This document shows, piece after piece, positions 50,216 through 63,022 of a DNA stretch of 64,000 nucleotides. The stretch lies in contig VXAA01001965.1 of assembly GCA_013399115.1 (NCBI GenBank), positions 191,261 through 255,260 on the forward strand, read 5' to 3'. Each line of letters begins with the position of its first letter. Within the stretch, counting starts at the first letter, position 1. Made by a program: the position numbers and the translations under genes. The notes under the pieces are model-generated. The model saw only the letters and a program-made list of their open reading frames with translations. It ran no database searches and was not told where the DNA came from. The stretch is from Anseranas semipalmata. Lineage: Eukaryota > Chordata > Aves > Anseriformes > Anseranatidae.

Positions 50216-53200
50216 ACTTTCTCCTTGAGGGAGGGTGTTCCCTGCCAGAGTGAGTTACAGACCTTATGTCTGAAATTAAAGAAATGAAAGCTTTAAGTAG
50301 GATTTCAGAATTCCATTAGACCTGAAATGGTCCAGATCTGAGGGATGTAAAACACTTGTAGCCCTCCAAATAGTGTGGGAAAAGATAATAGGAGTTGATT
50401 CTTCATTCCATTTCCCTTTAGCATGCAGAATACAGAGGAATAGAGTTGATATACCCATGTTCACAAGGATGTCAACTGTCTTCCTCCCTCCTTTGCATTC
50501 ATTCCCTGTGATATCACTATCGATAAAGACAGAAGGGCTGGAGCTCAGTGATGCTGTGTTGAATGTCAGAGAAACCCACCAGCAAAGAATACTTATTGGG
50601 AAAATCCACGTTAATTATCATTTCCAAATCAAGAGCTCACTTTGGAAACAGATCACTCAGTTCTCAGCCCGTCTTGTGCTTTGGTTCACATTACAAAGCT
50701 ATCTTGGAGCAGACCAAGTGGATTCCTTTTGGATTAAAATAATAGAAAAGTACACTTCCAAAACACACTTAATGTGTAGCAGACATTCACTCCCTGGGAC
50801 CAGACCAGAGCTGGCCTAAACCCTAAGTATGTGTACAGTGCAGACAACAGGTCCCCAGCGCCAACTGTTCTACTTTCCAGATTTCTTTCCATTGCACTTC
50901 ACTGCTTGCTACTGTGGACATAGCTACCTTCTTCCTACAAACCCCAACAGTCTAAAGAAAAGGGTATCTTATTGCAAGAATGTAGCTCACGTTTCAACAT
51001 AAAAATCACTCAGAGTGAAGGAGCCAAGGCCATCCAAGAAAGGTAGGAAGCCAATTGGGAGCCAATACACCTACAAGTGACTAGCGGAAATTCAGTTTTC
51101 ACTACACAATTACTTGCACTACTCAGACAGCGTTCTGAATATCCATGGTAGAAACAGATTGTCTTAGTCATGCCAAGGGATAACATCAGACAGGAACATC
51201 TCTAAAGACAACGGTGATGTATATTCTTACTTGCCCAGTGAAAGCCCAGGATGACTTTTCTGTAGGTTTACCTACCTAAACTAAAACAAAGAGGAGTCCC
51301 TCGTGCATTTTGCTAGGTCAGCTTTTTATTATCTCTTGGTACATGGGTAAGGTAAGAAAACTGACTCATCCGGTCTGGGAATTAAGAATAAGTAAAATGA
51401 CTTAGCTTTAGATTACGACACTGAGCAGAGACATTGCAACTCCAACTAGAGGGTTAATCAAACATTTTAACATGGACATCTGAATATAGAACAGCTAATA
51501 ATGACACTATAGCAAAGAAAATCAATCACACCTCCAGTTATAGCTAGTAATTAAGAGAAGATGAAGTATATTAGCCTTAACAAATAAAAACACACAGCAT
51601 TTTGGTAATTCCAACCACTACTGATTTGAGTGAGATTAAAACTCAACTCTTCACACATTTCCTGGGTAGACATTCAGCAAAATTTTGTTCCATGCAAGAA
51701 TGGATGGACTCCATGCAAATGGAGTAAAACTGAAATGTGTGTATAGGAGTACCAATCCCCATCTTAACACCCCATCTAGCACCAAACCTGCAGAACAGAA
51801 TTCCTGCCTGTTGTCATTAGCTAATTAGTCATAAAATGTTAGCTTCTATTTCTTCCAGGAAAAGAGGAAACGTGGGAAGCGAAAACTCTGCTCAGACCCA
51901 TGTCAACTACAGGTATGCATACAGTCACAACCTGCCTGCCCGCAGTTCCTCCACACAAGCTCTTCAGCCTCCCCTTTACTGGGAACAGGGAAAGATAATC
52001 ATCTGCTCAAACTTTTCCCTGTCCCTCCCAACTCCATGTCCCGATACTGGCGCCTCCCTGTTTTGTTCACAAAGAACCCATGAGCTTAAACTTTACTGTC
52101 TTCACTCTGGACATCGTATCTTACCCGTTTCTCAAGCTGTTTGGGTGTTTTGATGTCTATGCAGCATGGAAACCTCTCCTGCCAGGTGGAGAGGAATCTT
52201 TCTCCCTAGATAAGAAGGGTGCTTATGCCAAAGTCCTTGAGTTCAGCACAATCTGGCTCTTGAAACATAAATGTGTGTGTCTACTTCTCAGATGGGCTTG
52301 TAAAGCAACCAAATAATTTTTGTTTAAGACTGATTCATTGCACATTCAGCATATCAAACCAAATTCCCACAGAAGTCCAGTACTTCATTAATGCTAATTT
52401 CAAGCCTTTCTAAGCTGCTAATAGCATAATGATTTTGGAGGAATTGTTTCTACCTAATGGATCCTTGACCTGGGAAGGTAAAATTTCTTCTGTGGGTCGT
52501 AACCCAACAGACTATAAGAGCTCTGAGCTCTGTCGTGTCAAGAATCTGCATCTTAATAAACCTCAGGTCATGTATTTGTCCAGTCTGGTGAGAACTATGC
52601 ATTTTAAAAACTTTATAACTATGTATTTACATGATAGTTTGTAACAGCCCAGAAGCCAGCTGATGAATACATAAGTGTCTGATGACTGGAAGACCTTTTT
52701 TAAGTAATAGTGAAGTGTTAAGTAAATATGTAATAATATTTAGTTATTATTTGGAATTTCTTCTGAAAGAACAGCATTTTTAAAACTACTTTTTACAGAA
52801 ATAATCAAAGTGAAATCAAAATCTGAAGGTTTAGCCTCAGTCTTTAGAGAAACTCTTAACTAGCAAACTAACAGTGACTTTGGTTGAAACCAGCTTAAAG
52901 AGTAAGAACCTTAGGGATCAAGTCATACATCGTATCAGTAGTTGGTCAATTTAGGACTTTTTTTTTTAATAAAGAGTAATTTGGGTGTGGTGGGGGAAGT
53001 TATGTCCACATGGCTCAGATGCTCAGAAGTATCAAGAATCACAGCTCAACTGAACCCAACAAAACTACAAGATCTTAATCTAGCTGATGAAACAGAAATA
53101 CCTTTTCTATTTCTTTTTCCCCTTTTTTTCTTTTCAAAAAAAAAAAGGGTGAAGCAAAATGGAAGACTATCAGAAATGGTAATTATGGAGAAAGCATTTG

Positions 53201-55652
53201 CTCACTGCTTTACGCTCAGTTAACACTAGTAAAACTAAAAGATGTCATACGGTAGAAAGATCTTTAGGAAATACATTAGTGGATTTCAGTCCAGCTTTCA
53301 GGACATTGGACCATCTTACAAAATCCATCATTATCATTTGACAGCACTCAGTTTAATACGTGGCAATTTCAAAGAGTAGCAAGGGACTGAAGTGCAAAAA
53401 AAAAAAACCCAAACCTCAACTTTAAGAAAATAACTATACATATTATATTCTATAGAACTACAAACTTCTTTATATTATAGCAGATCCATAACAGTAGATG
53501 CAGTGGATTATCTCAGACAGCCTAAGACAGAAAAAGTCGAACTTACTTGTTCTATATTTGTAACATACGTGGCAAAAACACTCAAAGATGAGACTGGGGG
53601 AAAGTTTATTCTGCCACTGTGTATGGCTAAACTTCAGTGACTGTTGCCTTCAATTTATTACTCACTGTTTGCATTACCTTATTGTCTGGGAGTCCTGGAA
53701 AAGAATCTCATTAAGCCAAACACTGAATATACACAGGACAAAGAGAGAACGAGATCCAAAGAGCTTACAGTTCAGCACCTTTACAAGAAAGACTTTAATT
53801 AAGTAAATGCAATGGGAAGAAAAAAAAAAATAACCAACTACAGCTAATTTTTTTTCAACCAAGAGACCTGAAATCCTGAGCTTAAATCCAGATTTAGTCT
53901 CATTAATAAAAATAATACATCTGAAGGTGCCAGAAACGTGAATTCACTCTGAAGGCCTCATAAGCTCTCTGACTTAAAATTCCTGAATGCAAAGAAAATC
54001 AGACTCACAGCCAAGAATACTGACTGACATTCAAACTCTATTCTTAAATCAGGTCTTTGGCCTTTCTTCCACCTAAGGCATACATTAAATCTAAGTGTTG
54101 GCCTAGATTTCAACCTGAGTTCCATCAGTTTTATGAATTTACACTCGAGTCTCAACATCACCGCATAGGAGTTGCTGATGACTTCTCTCTTTAATCATCA
54201 CTGCTAGTCCTCTGTGTGTGTATGTTGGCACATACACGTGGGGGAGAGAAGGGATGAATCTCCAGCGTCGAAAAATCAGCTGAATGCTGCACTCCCACAC
54301 TGAGTTTGGCATACTAAAATCACAGGCTTTTCACAACCCTCAGTTATATTATTCATGCAGAATGCACTCAGCTTTCTATTGTTCCTGCTCTCATTGTTTA
54401 TAAATGAATTGTCGCTTCATCTGGGGATGGAAGTTCCTTTAAGTTTCCCTTAGTAAAAGAACTTCTGTAACGAGGTGCAGTGCTATCACACAGAGGGTTA
54501 AAGAAGTCTCTGGAAATGTTTGTGTTTCTGGAAAACAATGTGTTCTTTCTTTATCAAAACAAAAACGAACAACTCAAGCTAGTTGTTTTGTTTTGGCCAA
54601 TCAAGACACAGGTTCCTAATTGTTTCCTAAATGTTTCAGAAAGTAATTAAACACTTCATTTTGTTTTGCAGTATTTGCAGAGGAAGTTTCTAAATATGTT
54701 AAGTCCCTTGCTTTTACACCTCACTTAAATATTCCCAGCACTAGCACACACACACAGAAAAAGACCCTGGGACATGGACTTCAAATGTTGTGCATGCTGT
54801 AAATACTATTTCTCGTGACAGGACGTGAAATATGCCAGAAACTGCTGCTCCCTTCTGTTATGCTCAATACAGCTGCAGAAAAGCATATAACACCTTTGTC
54901 TAGCAATATTGTGAATTTCATGATTTAGTTTGTTCAACAGTTCAGGCTGTCATCATTAATCCTGGTGATTGTGCAAGATTCTGATGCATTCCCCAGCTTA
55001 GAGTTTTGTCAATCCAATTTAAGTTAATAAACAGTGGGCTGAATTGCAAAAGAAAAAAGTAAGTTAATCACACAGCAACTTAAACGCTTTGGGCTTCAGA
55101 GGACATCTAACTGGTTTGGGTCTAATATCACACTGTTTTAAAGGTAGCTGGGACTGTGTCTTTTACAGCAGACTTTGTTTTTAAGTTTGGAGGACTTCTA
55201 TACACCCTGGTAAGGCTGAGGTATTGCAAATCCAAAGGTGTCACCAGGCAAACTGTCACCTGACATACCAAGAACAGAAAACTAGAGTCAAATCCATCCA
55301 CCCATATTCTGGAGTGAAAAGAAACTTCTGTTTGGAACTAAGGATTTACGAAATGTAACTGTTTGCCAGTTAATGCAAAAACATTTGTTTAACTAATGTT
55401 AAACAAAGAAACAATTCCATCTCTTTTAAAAAACCATCTCCTGTCTACTCGCAAATACCAAAGGACTTCATGAAATGGATGTTTGCTGACTTTTTAATAT
55501 CAACCCCCAACATACTACTTGTTAAAAGAAATTTAATGAAACCTTCCCCAAGAGCAGTATCTTTAAGGCAACAAGCTTCTCCCTCTTCTGTTAATTCTCC
55601 TAACACTCTGGACTGCCCTCCCTCACCTCTTCTCACCTGCTTTTCTCCCTCT
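50216..55652. other. Gene-free unique DNA, AT-rich
   Basis: The 148-codon plus-strand frame at 50373-50819 is the longest here and matches nothing I recognise. Simple features include 'cccc-T7-ctttt-c-A11-ggg' at 53119-53149 and A runs at 53398-53409 and 53819-53830. Confidence 0.5.
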
Positions 55653-55765
55653 GGCCAGATTCTGATTTTTATCACACCAGTGCAAACTCTGGATAACTCC
55701 AGTGAACTCCAGGGAAATATATTTCTGGATTTACACCTGCCTAGCCAGCAGAAAATGCAAATTGA
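55653..55765 (+). mobile_element. Palindromic repeat, 'GGCCAGATTCTG' group
   Basis: It begins with tggccagattctgattttta and continues cagtgcaaactctggataac, tccagtgaactccagggaaa and ctggatttacacctgc. This follows the amniote element 'ggccagattctgctctcagttacaccagtgtaaatccggagtaactccattga...ggatttacacc'. It is the longest copy of this group in the window, with the central and right arms partly kept. Confidence 0.65.
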
Positions 55766-58614
55766 GCTGAATGCTATTTAGTTTGCTCATAAGAGGCATT
55801 TTCCCCTTTAATTTATGAGAAAAAAAAAAAAAAGTCTAGATTCTATTGTTTATACACATCTTCAGTTGTATCTCATTCCTCAACAGACCCTACTGAAAAG
55901 AGTTATGGTGTTTTTCACTCAAAACATACAAGTAGAACTTGGTCTGCAATTAGTAATGGAAAAAGGAAAAAAAAAAAACAAAAACATTTCTTTCAACAAA
56001 GAAACTCTCAACTCTTTCAGGTCATCTGGAAGAGTGACAGTAGTGCACTATTTTAATTGGTTTTAAAACAACAGTTATTTTTTTTATATATTTGCATTTT
56101 AAGTGCCAAGTTTTGTCTAAGAAGAAAGAAAAAAGCTTGCAAATGTTCCTGTTACTGCTATATTCCAATTAGCTTTAGAGGAGCAAAAGGCGATAGATTG
56201 AAACAGCTCCATGTAACAGTGGAGAGTAAATAACCTACAAATCTGGAAACTAGTTTGTGTGTGCAATGAAGACTAGCACTGAGCAGAATACAAGGAAAAA
56301 AGTGCATTCAAAGAAGCTTGGTTTGTTTTTAATTTAATTCCATGCCTATTCAAAACAGTCATATCTGAATTTCTAAGAGCAAGCAAAATCACTACGCATT
56401 TACCATACTAAATGCCTTTTTCATCACCTAACAAAACAGAACAGATACAAATGAACCAATCGGGGATTTCGAGTGAGCTATCAGTGTTAGAAAAACTAGT
56501 CTGCGCATTCCAGTCGAGTCACCACAGAGAAGTAGGAAAAAAAAAAAAGGAAAAAAAAAAAAGGGGAAATAAATTACTGTGTGCAACTCCATCTGCAAAC
56601 TGCTTCTCCCGCACTGGTATGTAATAAAATGTGTTGCTAAGATACAAGCTGCTAAAGAAGTTCATTAAAGGACACTTTAAACAAAGCTGCCAGACTCTTT
56701 TCCCTTTAAAGACTGCTTATTTGGTTCTGTCCCTTGTGTTTATAATTAGATCCTCTATATGAGAGATTGTGCTCCATTCAAGCCCACTCAGCAAAGAATG
56801 TTAATAAAATAACGTAAATAAGACACTGGCTTAGGTTGTATATATTTATGGGCTGCGGTGCTGCTGATAGAAATACATCTGGATTCCACTCGTATTTTTA
56901 AACCAGAGATAAAGCTTTTCAAAGTAGTTTCTCCCCAAGCTGGAGAGCAGAAATGACACTTTCTGCAGCCAGCACTCTAACCTAACTTTTGGAACAGACA
57001 GCAAAGAAAAACGGCTTCTTGCCAAAAGTTTGGAGTTTCTGAGCTGTCTCTTGCATAAGCTTTTATGTGCAAGCCTTTGTTATCTACACTGAAATAAAGG
57101 CCAAGATTGTTTATGTCTTTCACCTGGCAATCTTTATCTTTTTCCATCTGTATTTAAGTTCCTAGATGTGTGCTACTGATTTGCAGAATTTCCTTGACCT
57201 TAGTATATTAATGACACAAGTAAGTCTATTTTGTCACAGTTTACATCCAGGAAAGATATTTTATCAAAGAGGTCTTTATCTGACCTTATATAAGATAGTT
57301 TTAGGCTCCGTAGTAACATTTTCATGGTAGGTGTATTTTGGCTTTTGTTTTGGGAGAAGAATGGGCAAGGCATACTTTGCATTCACTCACTGTTGTGAAA
57401 TTATATCTTAAGAAATAATTCCAGCATTTATCTGTTCAGCACTTAATAACATATGAGATGCATAAATCACAGATGAGAGTTAGTATCAGTGATTATATAG
57501 GAAATGTTACTTGTCACTTTGTAACCTGCATCTCATATAAAATTCCGTATCACAGTCCCCAGTATGTATATATTTTTAATTACATTTTCAGGCTCATTTA
57601 CATGCGCATATTGGCTTTCTGCCTGAATGATATCAAAGAGAAAGACCTTATGCTCACACACAACCAACACACACACACAAGCACATTTATACACAGAGAC
57701 TCTCGAGTCTGTACATTTCTGAGAATGGAATCTTCTCTCGCCTTTTTCATTCTTAGAAAAGCTTCAGTTCACCAATAAATCTTTAGGCAATCCTAGCTGA
57801 TCCAAAGCGCTTTAGAAAAATGTAAAATTACAGAAGATGCGGGTTAATCTCTGCTGCGTGTCAAAAGTATCAATGATTCGTGCTTGACTCATGTTAATCA
57901 AAACGTAATATACATTTTTACTTTCTGTAACCTTATAAGATTTGTCATCAATAGCTGAGTTTGCTCAGAAAGGCTTTCCCTTCCTTCTCTCTGGTTAGGA
58001 AGTAAGCTACATCACAAAGTACCTACATGATCAAGTTAAATCAACACAGAAAGGCAAATGACCTATATACTATATAGATTTAACTTTTGTTTCAAGATCA
58101 ATTATATCCTTCACTTGATGAAATGTAAGCAATCAGCCAAATTTCCAGACGAACACACTGTTCTTGCCACAGCCTCAACGCCCAAGCTCTTAGGGCTAAA
58201 TTCCAATTCTGAAAATAAGACCGCCTCACAAATCCTCAAATTATCACCATCCATCATATCTACAGAGTTCCCAGATACTTATTCTTTTGATTCTCCTGAA
58301 GCCACATTTAGGGCCAGTTCTCTGGTTTACTTTCATTCAGTCAGATGGGTTGTTTTGTAGTTTAAACTCAGGCATACGCTTAACTCCTCCGTGGGTTAAA
58401 AAAAGAAAACACATCCTCCTATTTTTTCCACTGTCTCTGTATATTAACCAGAAGGGTCTGCCTGTACTTGTGCAAAAAAACCCTGTAGAACATATTAGAT
58501 TTCAATAGATGCTTACTATTGGCAGTCGCAGGTTGTAGCTAGAACTAAGCCGCATCAGCAATTTCATATGACACTCTGGAAATTGCTACTACATAACAAT
58601 AAGTAGCTGATTCA
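55766..58614. other. Gene-free AT-rich DNA; candidate conserved non-coding DNA
   Basis: No gene and no recognisable transposon. Poly-A tracts lie at 55820-55833, 55967-55979, 56537-56548 and 56551-56562 (the last two form a GGA12 pair). The long repeat-free sequence could contain enhancers, but that cannot be tested from one genome. Confidence 0.4.
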
Positions 58615-58644
58615 AAGAGAGAGAGGGAGAGGGAGAGAGAGAGA
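58615..58644. repeat. (GA)n microsatellite with GGGA interruptions
   Basis: A 30-base purine-only GA array is interrupted by two GGGA units. Confidence 0.95.
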
Positions 58645-58715
58645 CCATGTTTAAGGAAGTACATTTTGGCTCAAGAAAAATATTTCCAAATAACAAAGTA
58701 GCACCACCTTAAGTG

Positions 58716-58736
58716 AATAATAATAATAATAATAAA
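58716..58736. repeat. (AAT)n microsatellite
   Basis: Seven AAT units without interruption. Confidence 0.95.
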
Positions 58737-60510
58737 AGATACACATATTTATATACATGGATATAAGGGAAGTGTGGTTAAGGTGACTTAACAGCGACGA
58801 CTGGATAGACCAAATATGATTCTGTTAGGTTGAAATAACTGTCTACTTTAATGGCAGAAAGACAAATTTGCATTTCAATTAGTCCAATTCTTTTTTTGTT
58901 CTTCTTTGTTCTTATCTTAAACTTGCAGCCCATTTTTATACTTCCCTTACCTCCAACTACTATGCATGTACAAACTGCCCTCTTTGACATCGTGGTCACA
59001 CATACACCATTTACCACGGCCTTGTCCTATTGATTTGCAAACTTCTACCCTTTAACTCTATTGATTAGAAATTGTGTTGATGCTTTAGATTTTGTTTTGG
59101 GGGGCTGAGGGGAGAGGGAGGTATCATTTTATAATCAAGTAAAAAAATACTGCATATTTTATCTTTGATCACAAAGAGAAAGGCATAGAGGGAAAAGTTA
59201 AAAGTAACTCTGTATTAACGTGCCTTTATACGCCTTCACGCTTTCAACTTGAAAATCAAATCTGGAATGAGATGAAAAGGGATTTTCTCTACTTGAACAT
59301 ACCAGAAGTGTTTATTTAGAATGATGCAGTATCCTATTGGAAATGTGACTGAAAAGCACCATTCGAAAACCCTTCTCTAACACCATGATATGGAAAGGAG
59401 ACATTTAGAGCCATACTCTACTTTTCTTCTACAAGCAGAATGAGTCAGTGGGCTAGATTCTGAAACTAAGTGATCTGATACAAGCATCTGACACTGTTCT
59501 GGATCAACTGCACATACGGCATGAACCAGTTGAGAATTTGTCCCATTAAACCAGAGCTCTAGACAAAGATTCCTGTGGAAGCACAGGTTTTAACTGTCCA
59601 AGTGTCTACTAGAAAATTAAAACAAACTCTAACTCCGAGACTGAGTTCCTACATAGAACTAAAGTTTCTTTGAAAGGGTCCTACCTACCGAAGTATCACG
59701 TACATCTGAACAAATACCTGTTTGCTGCAGGTATAAATTAGATATTTTACGCTGTGTAACAGGTAGCAAGTACTGCTAGTGTAAAACCAGAAGTGAAATA
59801 AAAAGGTATTGTTGCCATAATTCCTTTTTCTGAATAGACAAAGGCATTGTAAGGAAAAAATTGCTAAATCACAGGGATAATCATCATAGCCAGCTCCTCT
59901 AATGAGGCATCATGGGATTACTGGAGTTATTATAAGAGTCATCTTATTGAAGAAATTCAAAGTTAATTGAAATCAATTGTACTGTTCTGACAGCAGGTGT
60001 TTTAAGTGGCTAAAATATCAAAGTGAACTCTTTAAAATGGTTAGAATGAATGTAACATTCACTTTTCAACTTAGCCCTGCCAAGTGATATACTGTACAAC
60101 TACAGAAAAGTATACCGTCAAAGAAAAATGCTAGAATGAAACAGCATTCACGTGCCAGTCAAATAGCTACCAAACAAAAGGTGGTTCTAACCCCCTCCAG
60201 TACACATTTTCATTACAGATGTGCAATTTCCATGAATCTTAGAAGGGCAACCTAACGGAAGGCAGAAAGCCACAAGTATACATATTTCCATTGTGTTTCA
60301 CCTCTATGAAAATGTTCTTTATTACCCTTTTTCCCCGATGTGAACACAGAATCTCAACGTGGTATTACTGAAAGCACAAACAGAATGCTAGGTTTGCCAT
60401 TATGCAAACTGTATTCCCAAGTTTCTCCTCCAAGGAGCTGAAAGTAAATTCTTTCCTTGTTTTGTCACTTCTTCAACAGATGGCAAAGCAACCAATAAAT
60501 TGCTGGTTCT
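58737..60510. other. Gene-free unique DNA
   Basis: AT-rich unique sequence with short frames only. A G-rich stretch at 59099-59121 has three runs of three or more G plus a GG, close to a quadruplex pattern. The phrase 'gggctagattctgaaact' at 59452 weakly recalls the palindromic repeat group. Confidence 0.5.
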
Positions 60511-60513
60511 AGC

Positions 60514-60551
60514 AAAAAAAAAAAAAANATGGCTCAGCTTACCAAAAAAAG

Positions 60552-60577
<26 letters not shown>
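60514..60577. repeat. Double poly-A tract with an ambiguous base
   Basis: An A14 run ends at an N (60528). After a 15-base spacer come A7, G and A26 (60552-60577). Homopolymers of this length and the N indicate uncertain sequence. The flanks gctggttctagca and atggctcagcttacc do not identify a retroposon. Confidence 0.9.
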
Positions 60578-60582
<5 letters not shown>

Positions 60583-62553
60583 ACAGAAGCTTTCTGAATT
60601 ACAATCCAGTACTAATCTTTACTTTGATCCAGTAAGTTCATTTGACTCTATAGTCATTCAGGTTTCCCAGCAAAGTCAGTGGGACATCAATGTGCAGAGG
60701 AACTGCAAGGTCAAGCCCATATTTAATACCTGTTGTCTTTGTGTTTAAAGACTCGTGATTGAAAAGTTTAATAATTCATCTGAGGGCTCAGCACCCTGTC
60801 TCCCTTGACTTCAGCGAGTGCTCGGTAAGGCCATCCGAACCAAATTCTGCTGAGATGAACATGCACAGATACAATTCGTGCCACAATAAATGGGAGTGCT
60901 GTGTGTACCCTGTGACAGAGTTTCACATTAGGTTCAACTTGATTTGGAAATGCCTTTCAGGTTTTATCTCAGTTTTCACTGCCACTCATAACCCCTATTT
61001 TTTTTCAATAATTTTGAAAGTACCCAACCATATGAAATACTGAGCTTTGGCAAATGTCAATAATTTCCCCTTTAACGTGTGTAAACAATGTTGCCGTTTC
61101 CAGGCACAGCGCATGGTGAATTTCAACAAACCAAGAAAACCACCTCTTCCTTTTCCCCAAAACAAAGATACAACATCGGTAAAATCAGACATCTTGAGCT
61201 AAATCCCTTCCAACAACTCGCACAAGAACTGTATTTAAATTTTAAGAAGTCTGACACTTTCCACAAACAGGCTTTGCTGGTGATCACCGCAGGCAAAATA
61301 CAGTCAGCGATTTAATTTCAGATATACTACCCAAAAATACAAACCAGCAATAGCACAGGTTGGGAGAGCCTGCCTGAAACTAATGTTGATTTTCTGCATA
61401 GATAGTAAATTATGGTAAAGAAATGAGGCAGTGCACAAGTGAATGGCATATACATAATGTCCTTCAGGAAGACATATTTTTATTACTGCGCTCCAGGACA
61501 GGCTGTCTGAATTCAGAGTTCATCAGAGTTGAAAATATAGTAGCCCACACATGCTCACTGTTAATTTTTAAGACCTGCCTTGCCACCTAATACTTATGTC
61601 AGTAACAATTAACTTCAGACTGGAGGTTAAAGGTTTGTTTATTTGTTTATCTTGATCTATTAATTAATAAGAGACAACTTTCTAAAATGAAAAGACCCTT
61701 AATGACTCTTTAACGACATAAAGAAAGAAGAAACACATGCAGCAGAGCACCTCTGGTGTGCTTTTAAGACCAACGCTGGCTCTTATGATAGCTCTTTTAT
61801 TTACATATAAATGCTTGTTGCTTGACAATTTAGATAAAAATGTTACTGCTGCTCTGCATGTGCTGTAGATTGAAGGTGTAAAACCACTGGACCAACTAAT
61901 GGAGTCTTCACACATCATATCTTGTTAAAGAAGAGGTAACCCACTCTCAAATGCTATTACAATTCATCAAAACTATAGTATATGAAGGATGGACTCTGAA
62001 CAAAAGTCTAACTTTTGTCTTTCTGAGTAAGATGCCAAGTTAAGTATCGATTTAGGCTGCACCACTTCGATAATGAAAACGATGGCTCCATAATACTTAT
62101 TTGAAAACACTGAGAAAATACGAACACTGTATTTAATTCCATACTTCTCTAAACCACCAACGTAAAAGAAACATCAGTGACTAGCCAGGGATCTTTAATT
62201 AGGCTGCAACTTAAAAAACAACTGTGCACATAAGTCTACTTTATACAGTTACCTCATGTGCCAAAAGTTGAGTTTCTCCTTCAATTTTTTCTGGTTTCAT
62301 TTGTAACTTTAAAGGAAAGGAAATATTGCCACAAAAGCTACCAGCTACAATGGAAAACTGAGGAGTAGGGATACGGAATGGTAACACTCACCCCTGCTAT
62401 GTTTCTAACAGATGTGTTATTCATTTTACTATCTGTTTCATCATCCACGTGCATTTTAATGGAAATGTAATTTCAGCATCTTTTGTATTCACTGCATGCA
62501 CAATCAAAGGTATACTTTATTGAATTATGAATTAGTTGTGCCTAAACAAATTT
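60578..62553. other. Gene-free unique DNA
   Basis: No gene is recognised. Around 60790-60865, phrases such as 'ccttgacttcagcgagtgct' and 'ccaaattctgctgag' recall the palindromic repeat group but are too broken to call. Confidence 0.5.
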
Positions 62554-62576
62554 GGGGGTGGGGGGAGGGATGAGGG
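62554..62576 (+). other. G-quadruplex motif
   Basis: G runs of 5, 6, 3 and 3 are separated by loops of 1, 1 and 4 bases, fitting the canonical pattern on the plus strand. Confidence 0.7.
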
Positions 62577-62960
62577 AGAGAGGGAAGGAACGTAAATACG
62601 TATGTAAAAACAACTTCCCTACTTACACACGGCCTTCTTCAGGTTACTTCAGTTTTTTGGTACACCACAAAAGTGAGAGCTTGAAACCACTAAACAGCTC
62701 CAATACTCCAACACTAGCCAAACTATTGTCTCAGCAACCTTCCGTGCACCTCCTTCAGACACTCAAGGACCGATAGTTCATTTGTAAGCCAGCACCCAAG
62801 GAGTAACCGCTAATTATACCAAGTCTGCAAAGTTGCACGATGGTTTTGTGATTTGGTCAAAGGCTAAGACCTCCAAACTCATTTCACTTGTGACCCAAGA
62901 AAGATTCCAGTTCAGACCTCCAGAGGTGGCAGTCTGGAGCAAGAGGACACCGCATCACCA

Positions 62961-63022
62961 GCTAGACTCTTAATAATAAGCTCTAGGCTCTTATTTATAA
63001 GAGCTAGAGTCTTATTTATAAG
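62961..63022 (+). repeat. Three-copy 20-21 bp tandem repeat
   Basis: The copies are gctagactcttaataataag (62961-62980), a 21-base copy at 62981-63001 and another at 63002-63022; the last two share tcttatttataag exactly. The second and third copies also form short fold-backs (gctctta ... taagagc). It is a local tandem array with no known family. Confidence 0.85.

Noticed and set aside
50373..50819. 148-codon plus-strand frame
   Set aside because: No family resemblance, no signal peptide or domain, and no promoter or splice context. A frame of this length is expected by chance in 64 kb.
56180..56230. Possible microRNA-194-like words ('ctccatgtaacagtgg')
   Set aside because: The blocks are in the wrong order and no precursor hairpin is visible.
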